DNA of 11,040 nt from Beroe ovata (GCA_946803715.1 CAMPET010000227.1:2698-13737), one strand, 5' to 3'; positions 1 to 7,815 are shown, counted from the stretch's first letter. Program-made: numbers and translations. The notes: a model not told the origin generated them from the letters alone.

Positions 1-139
1 TGGTGTCAGCGGTACGCAGTGACGTAAGGTGGTTTATACGTCATGGAATGTTATGAAGTGGTGTCAGCGGTCCGCAGTGACGTAGAGTGGTGCATACGTC
101 ATGGAATGTTATGATGTGGTGTCAGCGGTACACAGTGAC
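1..139. repeat. 58-bp tandem repeat, about 2.4 copies, in the AF10 intron
   Basis: Units start at 1, 59 and 117, each with TGGTGTCAGCGGT; the third breaks off near 139. Units 1 and 2 differ at about six positions by eye. Each complete unit contains CAGTGACGTA and, about 20 nt later, TACGTCATGG, so the two halves form an imperfect inverted pair resembling CRE half-sites. The array runs off the left edge, so the copy number is a minimum. It lies downstream of the exon 9 donor and is therefore expected to be intronic. Confidence 0.85.
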
Positions 140-250
140 CTTGAGTCCGTAACCGGAGTAAATTGCGAGCAAAAATCGGACATCTAAACCTTGGAAGAGG
201 GAAGAAAACCTCGGAAACCTAGCCAGAACTATGAGACAGATCTGACTTAC

Positions 251-340
251 CGATAAGTATGCTTGGGTGAGGTAGTCGCTTGCTTGCATTTTACTCTGCA
301 TTTGGTGTTGTAACAGTCCCTCATACTGCCTCCTTTGTGC
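251..340 (-). other. MLLT10: AF10 exon 9: glutamine-rich helical exon
   Basis: This is a 30-codon exon bounded by an ATCCAG acceptor and a TCG/GTAAGT donor, both in phase 0, so it joins exon 8 cleanly. It encodes AQRRQYEGLLQ followed by more Gln, Met, Lys and Tyr, and continues the helical character of the end of exon 8. It is too short to appear as a conventional ORF. The intron between it and exon 8 (341-475) holds degenerate CACAGA-type repeats at about 363-460. Confidence 0.78.
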
Positions 341-3300
341 CTGGATGTTACAGTTCCCCGGTTACACAGAGGACACGCAGTAACGCACTAACGCAGAGTG
401 TAGTACCACAGATCACACAGAGAACACACAGAAAACACACAGTAACACGCAGCAACACATTAACACTCCACTCACCTCAAAGTACGCAGCACTTATTTTC
501 TCCTTGTAGTGCTGCTCCACAACTTTGCTGTACTGTTCTTCCAGCGCCTTGTTATAGTGGAGTGAGCTCTGTAATTGGTCAGGTTCATAGCCCACCACTG
601 CCCCGTCTTTATAAGTGTATGCCATCGGTGGATCCCCCGCTATGATTATTTGCGGGATCTCTGTAGAGGGTGTATCAGATGGCGGATCGCCATCCCCTCG
701 CTTATCCGGCGGCGGTACTGTGAGAGCCGACATTGTGGCGGGAACTGGCAGCTTCTCAGGTGTAGGCGGCCTGTCAGCAGGTGGCTGTGAGGTGGCAGGA
801 GGGGGAGGGGCGGAGGTGGCTGCTGGAACTGCCGTCTCAGTCTCCACTACTTCCTTGTCTAGCCATGTCTCTGCCACAATGACATCATTTCTGGGTTGCG
901 GTGGCTCGTGTACTGTTGCTAGCAACTTGGTCACAGCTCGACTGATTGGAACAGGCTCAGGGAGGGTAGGCATCGGTTTGGAGTAAGGAACAGCAAGTCT
1001 CCTGTTCAGACTCTTCAACTGTTCTAATCGAGCTGACTTCGCTTTAATTCTGTTAGACAGGTATGAGTTGATGTTGTTTATTTCCTGTATCTGGTTGAGC
1101 AACTCCCTTGATTTGTCGCTCTTGCATGTGTTCAGAATGTACTGCATCCCCATTTCCTTGAATCTGTCAAAGAATGAGTTGAGCGAGATGATTGGCTTCC
1201 CTGAGCATGGCTTGTAATCCTCTACTGCTTCCTCTTTAGTCTCCGCAATCATCTTAGACACCACGTGACTTGGGGAGTAACCTGTAACGAGACTTCGTGT
1301 ACTAATAACTAATCGATATGATGTGTAACACTGAACACATTTACACGGTGTTACATACACTGATAGTTAAACCCTACTTACACTGAGACTATTGCATTGT
1401 GTTATACGCACAATATTTCGAAACTATGACCCCTGTACTCAATAAGGTACCGAGGTGAAGTTCATGCGAACCGCACACAATACAATAGTACACAATGATT
1501 ATAGAATTGAGTACACAACCTGATGGTAACAACATGTTATACTGTTACAGTATTGACACACATAGGACATGGCAAATGATTTCTCGACAAAAGCGCAAAG
1601 TGCTGTACCTTTTTCTCCACTGAGCATCTTAGGTTTCTGTACTTTAGTGGGTGTTTTTGGGGGTGAAGTGTAGAGGTAACTGTTCGAAGTGTACTTGGGT
1701 GATTTGGGTATCTTCGACTTGAGTGATCGAATTCTGAGCGGATCCTTCTTGAGTTTCCCCCTCCGACCCTTCTTGTGGAGTGAGTTCCTCTTCCGCTCGT
1801 TATATGGTACGTAGTCCGACATTTCCGAGTCCGGTGATTTGTACTTCTTCTTCTTGGGCTTCTTCGAGAACAAGTCCATGAGATCGTTGTACTGTTCATT
1901 ACCGTCACTGCCCTGTGCGGGGAGGAGAGTGAAACAGCTGCACAGAATGTTGCGGAAATGACAAGAGCTGACACAGGTCAATGATGATCGAATTTGTGCA
2001 ATAGGTGATCCTACATTTCCTCCTACTGCCTCCACCATTCACAATGATATCCCGATCACCTAATTGGGTAATTATCCACTCAATTATCTAATTACACCCC
2101 TCACTCTAACCTCCTTATCGGGAGCACCCTGCTTGGAAATCCTCAGTTTCGTCTTGTTACCCGAGGTGTAGTTGATTGACTGTAGTGCTTTGACTATCGG
2201 TTCCGAGCCTAGATCTTCACTCTCTGCGGTATCTGAAGTGGGAATGAGATAAAGAGTAACTGATCACACAATCGTACCGAGTAAGGAATGAACTGTATGG
2301 AGAATGAACAGTGAGTTGATTCGATAGATCTAATGAACCTGTCTCAGACGATTGTTTCCTCCTCATCGGAGTACTGTTGCCGCTTGTAGTGGCACTCACA
2401 GTGGCACTATGTGTGCCACTCAGTACAGCAATCGTGCCATCTTCCTTCTTTGCTGGATACTTCTCACCATCGGCCTGNACAGTCCTCAGCCACCAGGAGC
2501 CCAGCTTTCTGCCCACATGTCACGTGGAAACAGTTGATACAATTCTGCGATGGAGGTGTGGTGATGGATGAAATCAGATAAGGGTCAGATATCCTGCGTA
2601 GTGCGTACAAACAGTGAATTTAATGTGCTTATCGCATAATTTGTGTAGATATTGTGTAGATTGTAGGACATTAGAGTGAATAAAACGTGCATTCTGTTCT
2701 GCTAATGTATGACATGGAATTTATAACATTGAATTCCTGAAAATGATATAATACTCTCAGAGACTCTCTTCAAACAGTTCGCAGTGAGAACTCATGTAGT
2801 TGCCTCACCTGGACATTGCACTGCATGCACGCTCCCTGTCGCTTAGCAACGTCATTTCCCTGCTCATCGCAGATGTAACACACTTGTTGGAACCGAGGAC
2901 CCGGGACCTCAGCAAGGTTTATCGGTTCCATGGAGTAGTTATTACCAAATATCACCTGACATGTGTTTGGTAAATGATAAGTTATAAAGATTACAGGAAG
3001 TTTTTTAAAACCAGTACAAAATATAGAGGATTCTCGCACTAGATTCGGATGGAATCATGTTCCAAACCTCGGGTATGTACTGAGCACAGAGAATGTGTGC
3101 CCACCCCGCACTGTCAGTTTTCTTGAGGGCACCATCACTGAAAGGGCACAGGTGGCATCGTTCGTTGCCACTTCCCAAGCTACACCTCTGGCAAAGCCAT
3201 GTTTCTTGGGTCGATACTTGACTGGGTATTCCGTAACATTCTGTGGAAACGAGAGATTATCACCAGTGTAATACCAATTGCTGATAGGTAATAAGGCATC

Positions 3301-3428
3301 AAATTTGGGTTTTGTCACAATAAGATTTGTAGATTACCCTTGTGGACGAAGAGTTTGCACTTGACACACTGTATCAGTGATTCAGATTGGGAGTTTGTGG
3401 TTTTGTTGCAAACGCAACACACAGCCAT
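251..3428 (-). CDS. MLLT10: AF10/AF17-family chromatin reader and DOT1L cofactor (split gene, 3' end off the window)
   Basis: In animals AF10 is a nuclear cofactor that binds histone H3 through a PHD-zinc knuckle-PHD module and recruits DOT1L, the H3K79 methyltransferase, through an octapeptide/leucine-zipper segment. Spliced by eye, exons run 3428-3338, 3240-3068, 2955-2809, 2544 to about 2339, 2223-2111, 1912-1609, 1281-476 and 340-251, all with GT-AG borders and, outside the 2339-2544 stretch, matching phases. Seen: PHD finger at residues 4-50, zinc knuckle at 59-82, extended PHD from 114, then a lysine-rich linker, a leucine zipper, a proline-rich region and a glutamine-rich tail. About 640 residues are visible. 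The start at 3428 has A at -3 and G at +4; an in-frame ATG at 3443 adds five residues in weaker context. A final exon must lie to the left, since the last visible exon ends in a GTAAGT donor. AF17 (MLLT6) is equally close by domain order. Frame is unresolved at 2339-2478. Confidence 0.92.
476..1281 (-). other. MLLT10: AF10 exon 8: octapeptide-motif/leucine-zipper (DOT1L-binding) and proline-rich region
   Basis: The exon starts after a TTACAG acceptor with GYSPSHVVSKM and ends FE before a strong GTGAGT donor. The segment at about 986-1186 matches the AF10 OM-LZ: an aromatic/charged octapeptide-like stretch (SFFDRFKEMG), then Leu/Ile heptads (LLNQIQEINNINSYL), then the block RLEQLKSLNRRLAVPYSKP, which has the same layout as the human zipper end. 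In human AF10 this segment binds DOT1L. Downstream lies a long Pro/Ala/Thr/Ser linker with poly-proline, then a charged helical stretch rich in Tyr and Gln. The proline-rich part encodes a long antisense ORF that I treat as a shadow. Confidence 0.88.
1609..2223 (-). other. MLLT10: AF10 exons 6-7: acidic-to-basic linker with nuclear localisation-like lysine runs
   Basis: Exon 6 (2223-2111) encodes SEDLGSEPIVKAL and ends DKE before GTTAGAG. Exon 7 (1912-1609) starts GSDGNEQYNDLMDLF after a CGCACAG acceptor and ends at AAAAG/GTACAG, in phase with exon 8. It is rich in Lys, Arg and Ser-Pro pairs, for example SKKPKKKKYKSPDSE and KKGRRGKLKKD, so it is likely to be disordered and to carry nuclear localisation signals. 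The corresponding stretch of the human protein is also Lys/Ser rich and poorly conserved. The intron between them (1913-2110) shows nothing recognisable. Confidence 0.8.
2339..2955 (-). other. MLLT10: AF10 exons 3-5: extended PHD finger, last part with unresolved frame
   Basis: Exon 3 (2955-2809) opens with VIFGNNYSMEPI and carries C114-x2-C117 (CYIC) and C131-x2-C134 before a CAG/GTGAGG donor. Exon 4 begins at 2544 after a GCAG acceptor and reads NCINCFHVTCGQKAGLLVAED, the family's FHVTC signature. After the N at 2478 this frame meets a stop. Two readings are possible. If the N is a spurious base, the frame runs on to a GACAG/GTTCAT donor at 2339 that is in phase with the next exon, but no final zinc ligands appear. 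Otherwise a GTGAGA donor at 2467 and an acceptor before 2406 would open a frame with CHCECHYK, which supplies the expected last C-x2-H pair but then stops before the 2339 donor. I could not decide between them. Confidence 0.8.
3068..3428 (-). other. MLLT10: AF10 exons 1-2: C4HC3 PHD finger and zinc knuckle
   Basis: Exon 1 (3428-3338) ends with one base of a split Glu codon and joins exon 2 (3240-3068) across a 97-nt intron. The joined protein shows the full set of PHD ligands, C4, C7, C21, C24, H29, C32, C47 and C50, with the family signature ECYGI after the histidine. The zinc knuckle follows: RCHLCP at 58-63, then DGALKKTD, GWAH and C82, ending in QYIPE. The order and spacing match the AF10/BRPF/JADE class of double PHD proteins, and the sequence is closest to AF10. 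This part of the human module contacts unmodified H3. The exon 2 coding frame is not the longest open frame over these bases, so a simple ORF search would miss it. Confidence 0.92.
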
Positions 3429-3443
3429 ATTGCTAGAGGACAT

Positions 3444-3755
3444 CAAATAACATCCTGTACATTGTGAAATATTACATCACTTCCATCCACTACACCATTG
3501 CACTTTGCAGTGAACATGGAAAGTGGTGGCCGTGGTCACGGGCAAATAGGTATATTTACCTATATAAACAAGGAATAATCACTACATTGTTTCTAAACTG
3601 ACCGAAATAACAGCAACTGTTCTGCTATAAATAAGTTATACAAACGAAATGAAATAGTCCAAAGCAACAATCCAGCATAAATAAATTAAACTTTAGCACG
3701 TCTATTTCATAAGAATGCAATTCCATGAAGGAAGTAGTTTTGGAAAACCTTCATT
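3444..3755. promoter_or_regulatory. Intergenic spacer holding the probable AF10 promoter
   Basis: This stretch separates the AF10 start from the polyadenylation signal of the upstream MINPP1-like gene, so the AF10 promoter or a 5' UTR exon should lie here. A TATA-like TATATAGG on the minus strand sits about 115-120 nt upstream of the AF10 ATG and overlaps a perfect 7-bp inverted repeat (ATAGGTA-TATT-TACCTAT, 3546-3563). An ATGTACAG at 3454-3461 could instead be a splice acceptor for a 5' UTR exon. No coding sequence is seen. Confidence 0.4.
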
Positions 3756-3761
3756 TTTATT
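3756..3761 (-). terminator. Polyadenylation signal of the MINPP1-like gene
   Basis: A canonical AATAAA lies on the minus strand about 90 nt after the stop codon at 3850, a normal distance for a short 3' UTR. It is the first such hexamer downstream of the stop. Confidence 0.75.
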
Positions 3762-3849
3762 GAACTATAAAATCAAAGAATCAAGTTATTACAGTTATAC
3801 CAATTATTCCAGACGAAAGCAATGATTTGTAAATCAAACACAACACTTA

Positions 3850-5992
3850 TCATTTTTCATCATTGTCGGAATTTATGGAATCTGGAGTGTCACAGTCAAC
3901 TGCTTTGATGAGTGGTTCTGCATGGTCATCTATTTTATTATATGAAATCTTCACATCATCACGATTTTTCTGGCTATGTTTGTAGCAATGAAAAAATATG
4001 TAAGTAGACTGACATAGCAGCACAGCTAGTAAAAATGCAAAGAACAGCTCAAAGGTTGTAGACATGTCATCTTTTCTGGATATATCACATATAGCATCAT
4101 AATCACAACCATCACTGTTGGTATTCAAGATTGAATAGAGCTCATCTATAGTGCAGCCAATATCCTTACAACCAGGAATGTGGACCTCTCTTTCGTTTAC
4201 AATTACCTGCAGATGAGACATTTGATTAACAGAGACATATTTCATGTTGAAATATGTCATCAACTCCACCCCCAATTCTTTTGTTATAATACTCTCCGGG
4301 CATTATATCCGCTAATAATGCACGCTCTCTATTTCTGATAATAGTGCTCGCAGTGCAAGATTATAGCAGCTAATACCTTCGTTGTTTTGACTGCTCTCTT
4401 TCCGGGACAGACTATATATTTTTTGTTTTGAAATATATATCACAGGGAGAATATTATAATCAAATAATACCTTCTGGCGTGAGGGATACGTGCGATAATG
4501 CACGAACGCAGTAAGGGCGAGCACGTATCACGAAAACAGCCAGAAGGTATTATGTGTTATAATATTCTCCCTGTGATACCAGGGAGAAATTATCAGAAAT
4601 AGAGAGCGTGCATTATTAGCGGAAATAATGCCCGGAGAGTATTATAACACATATTAATACCTTCTGGCTGTTTTCGTGATACGCGCTCGCCCTCACTGCG
4701 TTCGGGCATTATCGCACGTATCCCTCACGCAAGAAGGTATTATTTAATTACAAGTACATCAAAAAGTTCAGAACCTTTATTCAGGTCAAAGAGAAAACAA
4801 ATTTCAGATTTTTATCCTATACCTGAATTTTAGGATGCATATCATCAGGACAGGAATATCTTATGAATGCTATGTTCCCTGCAAAAGGGACTATCCTTGA
4901 ACCTCTCATCTTTCTCGAAGAATAATTCAGCATCTCATGAGTTAAGATGACGCCATCATCAAAAAGGCCTAAGAGTGACACAAGTGGCAATACTGTTTCT
5001 TCATGGGCAAACTTCAAAACAGGTGTTTGAAGATTGGTATTGTTCAAGTTGTTGATTATGTCAGTCAACAATAAACAAGACATTTTATAATTTGTCTCAA
5101 AGCCATAGCTGTATTTGTAATACTTGTCAAGATCCTTCCTGAAATCCAGCACACCTATGTCCTCTGGTGTGAAAAGATCACAGAAATGTGAACCACCAGC
5201 TTGTGATGGAGACATTGCTTCTGCAGCACACAAGTAATAAATTGCAATGATGTCCTCTTTAGTCATATCATAATTAAGAGAAGAACTGACAGATTGAACC
5301 ACATCATCAATATCTTGAGTTGACATGAACTCAATACCTTCAGCTTTCCACTGCATTGTGTCCATGTATCGTATGTATTTAGGGCATGTATCAACAAATC
5401 TAAGTAATTTGTTCTCAATATCTTTCCTTATAACTATTCCTATGGGCATATACCCTGTCATATTCAATTCCAGTCTAGAGTTACTTGTTCCTAAGGGCCC
5501 AGTTGCTTCAAGTAAAGCATACATGAATGACATTGCACTTTGAATTGTCCTCATTTTAGAAGTTGCCTCTACAGAGTAATTTGAAATAGAATAGCTAGGA
5601 AAAAGATTAGGAAACCTGTCTTTAAACCTCCTTGCAATGGTATAATGTTCTATCATTCCCTCAGGAACAAGCTCATAGTCAGCAAAGTAACTTCCCTGGT
5701 CCCATTGTTTGTACCATGAAACTTTTTCACTGAGCTGTATATCTCCATTATCAACTAAGCTGCTGAATTTGGACAAGAAAATTGATATCTTGTTAACTGT
5801 TGAAGGGCCAAAGTTGCGACTTCCATGCCTTAAAACCGAGTATATAAGATTTGATTTGCAGTCTCCATGATCATTGGACAGGTTTAATACATTGCGTATA
5901 TCTCCTCTTGTTGCATCATAAGCTGTTTTAGATGAAAGCTCTGGTAGGGCAAGCAAACCTTTGAAAAGCATGAAAACCAATATGCTTTCCAT
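3850..5992 (-). CDS. MINPP1: Multiple inositol polyphosphate phosphatase 1-like, membrane-anchored (two exons)
   Basis: MINPP enzymes are histidine acid phosphatases of the secretory pathway that remove phosphates from InsP6 and lower inositol phosphates. Exons 5992-4823 and 4206-3850 join in phase 0 (CAG/GTATAG donor, CTGCAG acceptor) to give 508 residues, close to the human length. Seen: a hydrophobic signal peptide (about 4-16), the RHGSR phosphohistidine motif at 55-59, the MRTIQSAMSF block near 147-156, and FAHEETVLPL with H330 and E332 where the family has HAE. Five N-glycosylation sequons fit a luminal domain. The exon junction falls in the family's C-terminal QV-NE block, followed by PGC and ELY. 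Odd points: the usual Pro/Thr after RHGxR are replaced by N-F-G, and the middle HAE residue is Glu. A membrane segment at about 441-463 with a roughly 45-residue tail ends the protein instead of an SDEL-type retention signal. The ATG has G at -3 and +4. Confidence 0.93.
4283..4648. mobile_element. Fold-back MITE with 60-bp arms and nested inner arms
   Basis: The arms 4283-4342 and 4589-4648 are inverted copies differing at one position out of 60 by eye. Their ends read GTTATAATACTCTCCGGG. A second perfect 22-bp inverted pair (4438-4459 and 4557-4578, containing TTCTCCCTGTGATA) sits inside and in turn encloses an 88-bp element. The left half has about 85 extra nt (4343-4437) with a TAATACCTTC stretch that may be the remnant of another copy. 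There is no coding capacity. Confidence 0.85.
4465..4552 (+). mobile_element. 88-bp MITE, copy 1
   Basis: The element has 14-bp perfect terminal inverted repeats, TAATACCTTCTGGC and its reverse complement, which include a TA at each outer edge, compatible with a TA target duplication of the Tc1/mariner type. It lies inside the larger fold-back element. Copy 2 (4655-4742) is its inverted counterpart. Confidence 0.82.
4655..4742 (-). mobile_element. 88-bp MITE, copy 2, opposite orientation
   Basis: This is the reverse complement of copy 1 with about four differences in 88 positions, one of them in the terminal repeat. It starts seven bases beyond the outer fold-back arm, so the two copies can pair in a single intron transcript. 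Confidence 0.82.
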
Positions 5993-6208
5993 AGCTGAGA
6001 AAATTAGTATTTCGATGAAACTGAATTCATGAATTCATGAAACTGAATTCAAATAAAAAATAAAAAACCAAATAAAGCACACAAAAACTCTTAAAGCACA
6101 CAGATAAAGCACACAAAGTTAGAGCACTTTGTGTGTCTTTGAAATGTTTGTGTGTATTATCAAATGGTCATAAGTCATATCCAGCAATATACTTCACAAA
6201 TTAATACA
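5993..6208. promoter_or_regulatory. Upstream region of the MINPP1-like gene
   Basis: No coding sequence is seen. Immediately before the ATG the minus strand reads TACTAATTTTCTCAG then CT, which resembles a branch point, pyrimidine tract and 3' splice site, so the ATG may open an internal exon after a 5' UTR intron. Further up are an AAAGCACACA direct repeat and a hairpin at about 6109-6143 formed by AAGCACACAAAG and CTTTGTGTGTCTT-like arms, and an A-rich tract near 6050-6075. Confidence 0.45.
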
Positions 6209-6629
6209 TCTATAAGAGGCACTTATAGAAAATCGGTTTTTTGTGTACAAATAACGCGACCAAATGGAGTTGGAGAGCCGGGATTTTTTGCAAGGTGGTA
6301 GAAAAAAGGATTCTGCTTATGACGATCATTTGATATTTCTGATTTAGGTCTTTAGGCGTCGGAAGTTCTGGGAAGAGATGCAAAAATGAACTATACGGTG
6401 TAGCAGAAATTTGCATTAAACGCCGTTGCGATATAGGATAAATTGGCGTTGCTAGGCAACCTAGGAGTTACACGTACATATTAAGTAATAGTGTGCGCGT
6501 GCCACTACTCTTGTCATTTTTGTTGTTCCTTTGTTTGAGATGTATCAATTTTCATGCTCACTCATTTAGCTTCTCTAATTCACTAAGCAACCAAAATTTA
6601 GTGTCACGCCTACTTGACGGGTGTTCTAG
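6209..6629 (+). mobile_element. Non-autonomous Helitron-like element A
   Basis: The 5' end is TCTATAAGAGGCACTTATAG preceded by A. The 3' end is CACGCCTACTTGACGGGTG, able to form a short stem, followed by TTCTAG and a host T. A TC start, a 3' hairpin, a CTRR end and A/T insertion are the Helitron hallmarks. Its body is about 85-90% like element C by eye over the first 150 nt, including ACCAAATGGAGTTGGAGAGCC. There is no helicase or Rep coding. Confidence 0.72.
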
Positions 6630-6640
6630 TCTATCTATAT

Positions 6641-6732
6641 TCTATAATATAAAGGAAGAAGGCACTTATAGGAAATCGGTTCCGTTNGTATCTGAAATTG
6701 AGTGTAGCACGCCCACTTGACGGGTGTTCTAG
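6641..6732 (+). mobile_element. Short Helitron-like element B
   Basis: The 5' end TCTATAATATAAAGGAAGAAGG and the 3' end CACGCCCACTTGACGGGTG plus TTCTAG are joined with almost no interior. An N at 6687 lies where the interior should be, so this is either an internally deleted element or a collapsed assembly join. It directly follows element A. Confidence 0.65.
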
Positions 6733-6733
6733 T

Positions 6734-7137
6734 TCTATGATATAAAGGAATAAGGCACTTATAGAAAATTGGTTTTTTGTATACAAATAACTCGACCAAA
6801 TGGAGTTGGAGAGCCAGGATTTTTTGCAAGGTTGTAGAAAAACGGACCCCTCTCGTGATAATCATTTCAGATTTTTGATTTAGGTCTAAGATTTTTGTCA
6901 TAGGAAGTTTTGGGAAAGGATGCAAAAATCAATAAATAGTGTAGCAGAAATTTGCATTCAACGCTATTGCTATGTGATTAAGTAGTTGCCATGTGAGTGA
7001 ATGCGCGTGCACAGATGCGTTATCATTTTGTTGTTTCTTTGTTTTGAAACGTTTCAATTTTGTTTCTCATTCAATTTGACCAATTTTTTATTCTTTTTAA
7101 TATTCAGTGCAGCACACCCACTTGATCCATGTTCTAG
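6734..7137 (+). mobile_element. Non-autonomous Helitron-like element C
   Basis: It starts TCTATGATATAAAGGAATAAGG one base after the CTAG of element B and ends CACCCACTTGATCCATGTTCTAG, with a decayed 3' hairpin. Its body matches element A. The minus-strand frame in this body resembles the one in element A, but only as expected from DNA similarity. Confidence 0.7.
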
Positions 7138-7762
7138 TCTATATTATAATTTCCCACTTTGATAAGGTGTTTGTCTGCTTCTTTTGTGACTTTGTAGGCA
7201 GGCGTCTTTTGTGACTTTGAAGACGAAAGTGACACTACTCTGCAATCTGTGTGCATTACTATGGTAGGCAGTGTAGAAGTTGCACGTGCACAAAATAATG
7301 TGATCAGCTGGACCTCATTTATGAAGATGCTACTTTGCGCTCTTTCTTTGCTGATGGGGAAACCAATCATCGTGCTGATTAAGCAATGGTCATACTTTTC
7401 TTGAGCTATTGCTTATCTTTTCAGTGCATTTCTTTGGACCTATAACAGTAGAGCCCTTTGTTTTGTCTTAATGAAATTCAACGTGGTAATCATAAACCTT
7501 GGGTGTCAGTTTAAGAATAAGAGTTTAAAGAAATGGCCAGAAACACTGTGATAGTGCTCCTTCCTGAATTTTATGTCTGGAACATGAAAAAGAATGCTCA
7601 CTCTTCCATTGCAAGAGTTGGCTGCTCTGTGTGCATTTTTTCATGTATCAAGTAAATGACGTTTGCTGTTGACTGTCGTTTTGAATTTATTTTCTGCTGT
7701 TGTGTCCAAAGACTCAATAAGTAGTGCAAAACTGTATCACGCCCACTTGGCGGGGTTTCTAG
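7138..7762 (+). mobile_element. Helitron-like element D with a different interior
   Basis: It begins TCTATATTATAATTT directly after the CTAG of element C and ends at CACGCCCACTTGGCG, a perfect CGCC/GGCG stem with loop CACTT, then GGGTTTCTAG. The interior is unlike A and C and contains no convincing gene. Its 3' end is the best preserved in the array. Confidence 0.65.
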
Positions 7763-7764
7763 TA

Positions 7765-7815
7765 TCTATAATATAAAGGAATAAGCCANGTGGCTGCGGG
7801 CGCTTGCCAGCGCCC
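7765..7815 (+). mobile_element. Fifth Helitron-like 5' end (E), 3' end not found
   Basis: TCTATAATATAAAGGAATAAG after an A repeats the 5' terminus of the array. It is followed by an N at 7789 and a GC-rich perfect hairpin, GGGCGCT-TGCC-AGCGCCC, at 7798-7815. I could not find a matching hairpin plus CTAG downstream, so the right limit is unknown. Confidence 0.5.

Larger units (their letters stand above)
4207..4822 (-). other. Intron of the MINPP1-like gene
   Basis: The intron is 616 nt with GT-AG ends and separates two exons that together give an uninterrupted family-consistent C-terminus. About three quarters of it is transposon-derived (4283-4742). The open frame at 4312-4524 lies inside these repeats and is not taken as a gene. 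Confidence 0.9.

Noticed and set aside
1-139. CRISPR-like array
   Set aside because: Units are adjacent tandem copies with no distinct spacers, in a eukaryotic intron.
280-986. Plus-strand ORFs of 121 and 123 codons
   Set aside because: They are antisense to AF10 exons 8 and 9 and the intron between them. Their composition reflects the proline-rich exon and CACA repeats, and the minus strand has domain-level support.
1537-1974. Minus-strand 145-codon frame overlapping AF10 exon 7
   Set aside because: It is a shifted reading of the lysine-rich exon. The other frame has matching splice phases on both sides and the expected basic composition.
3055-3318. Minus-strand 87-codon frame over AF10 exon 2
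   Set aside because: A different frame of the same bases gives the PHD and zinc-knuckle residues with correct splice phases, so the longer open frame is a shadow.
4312-4524. Minus-strand 70-codon ORF
   Set aside because: It lies within the intron's inverted repeats and shows no protein features.
6210-6925. Similar minus-strand ORFs in Helitron-like elements A and C, suggesting a conserved peptide
   Set aside because: The protein similarity is what the DNA similarity of the two elements predicts, and there is no start context or domain. Substitution ratios over many copies would be needed to revive the idea.
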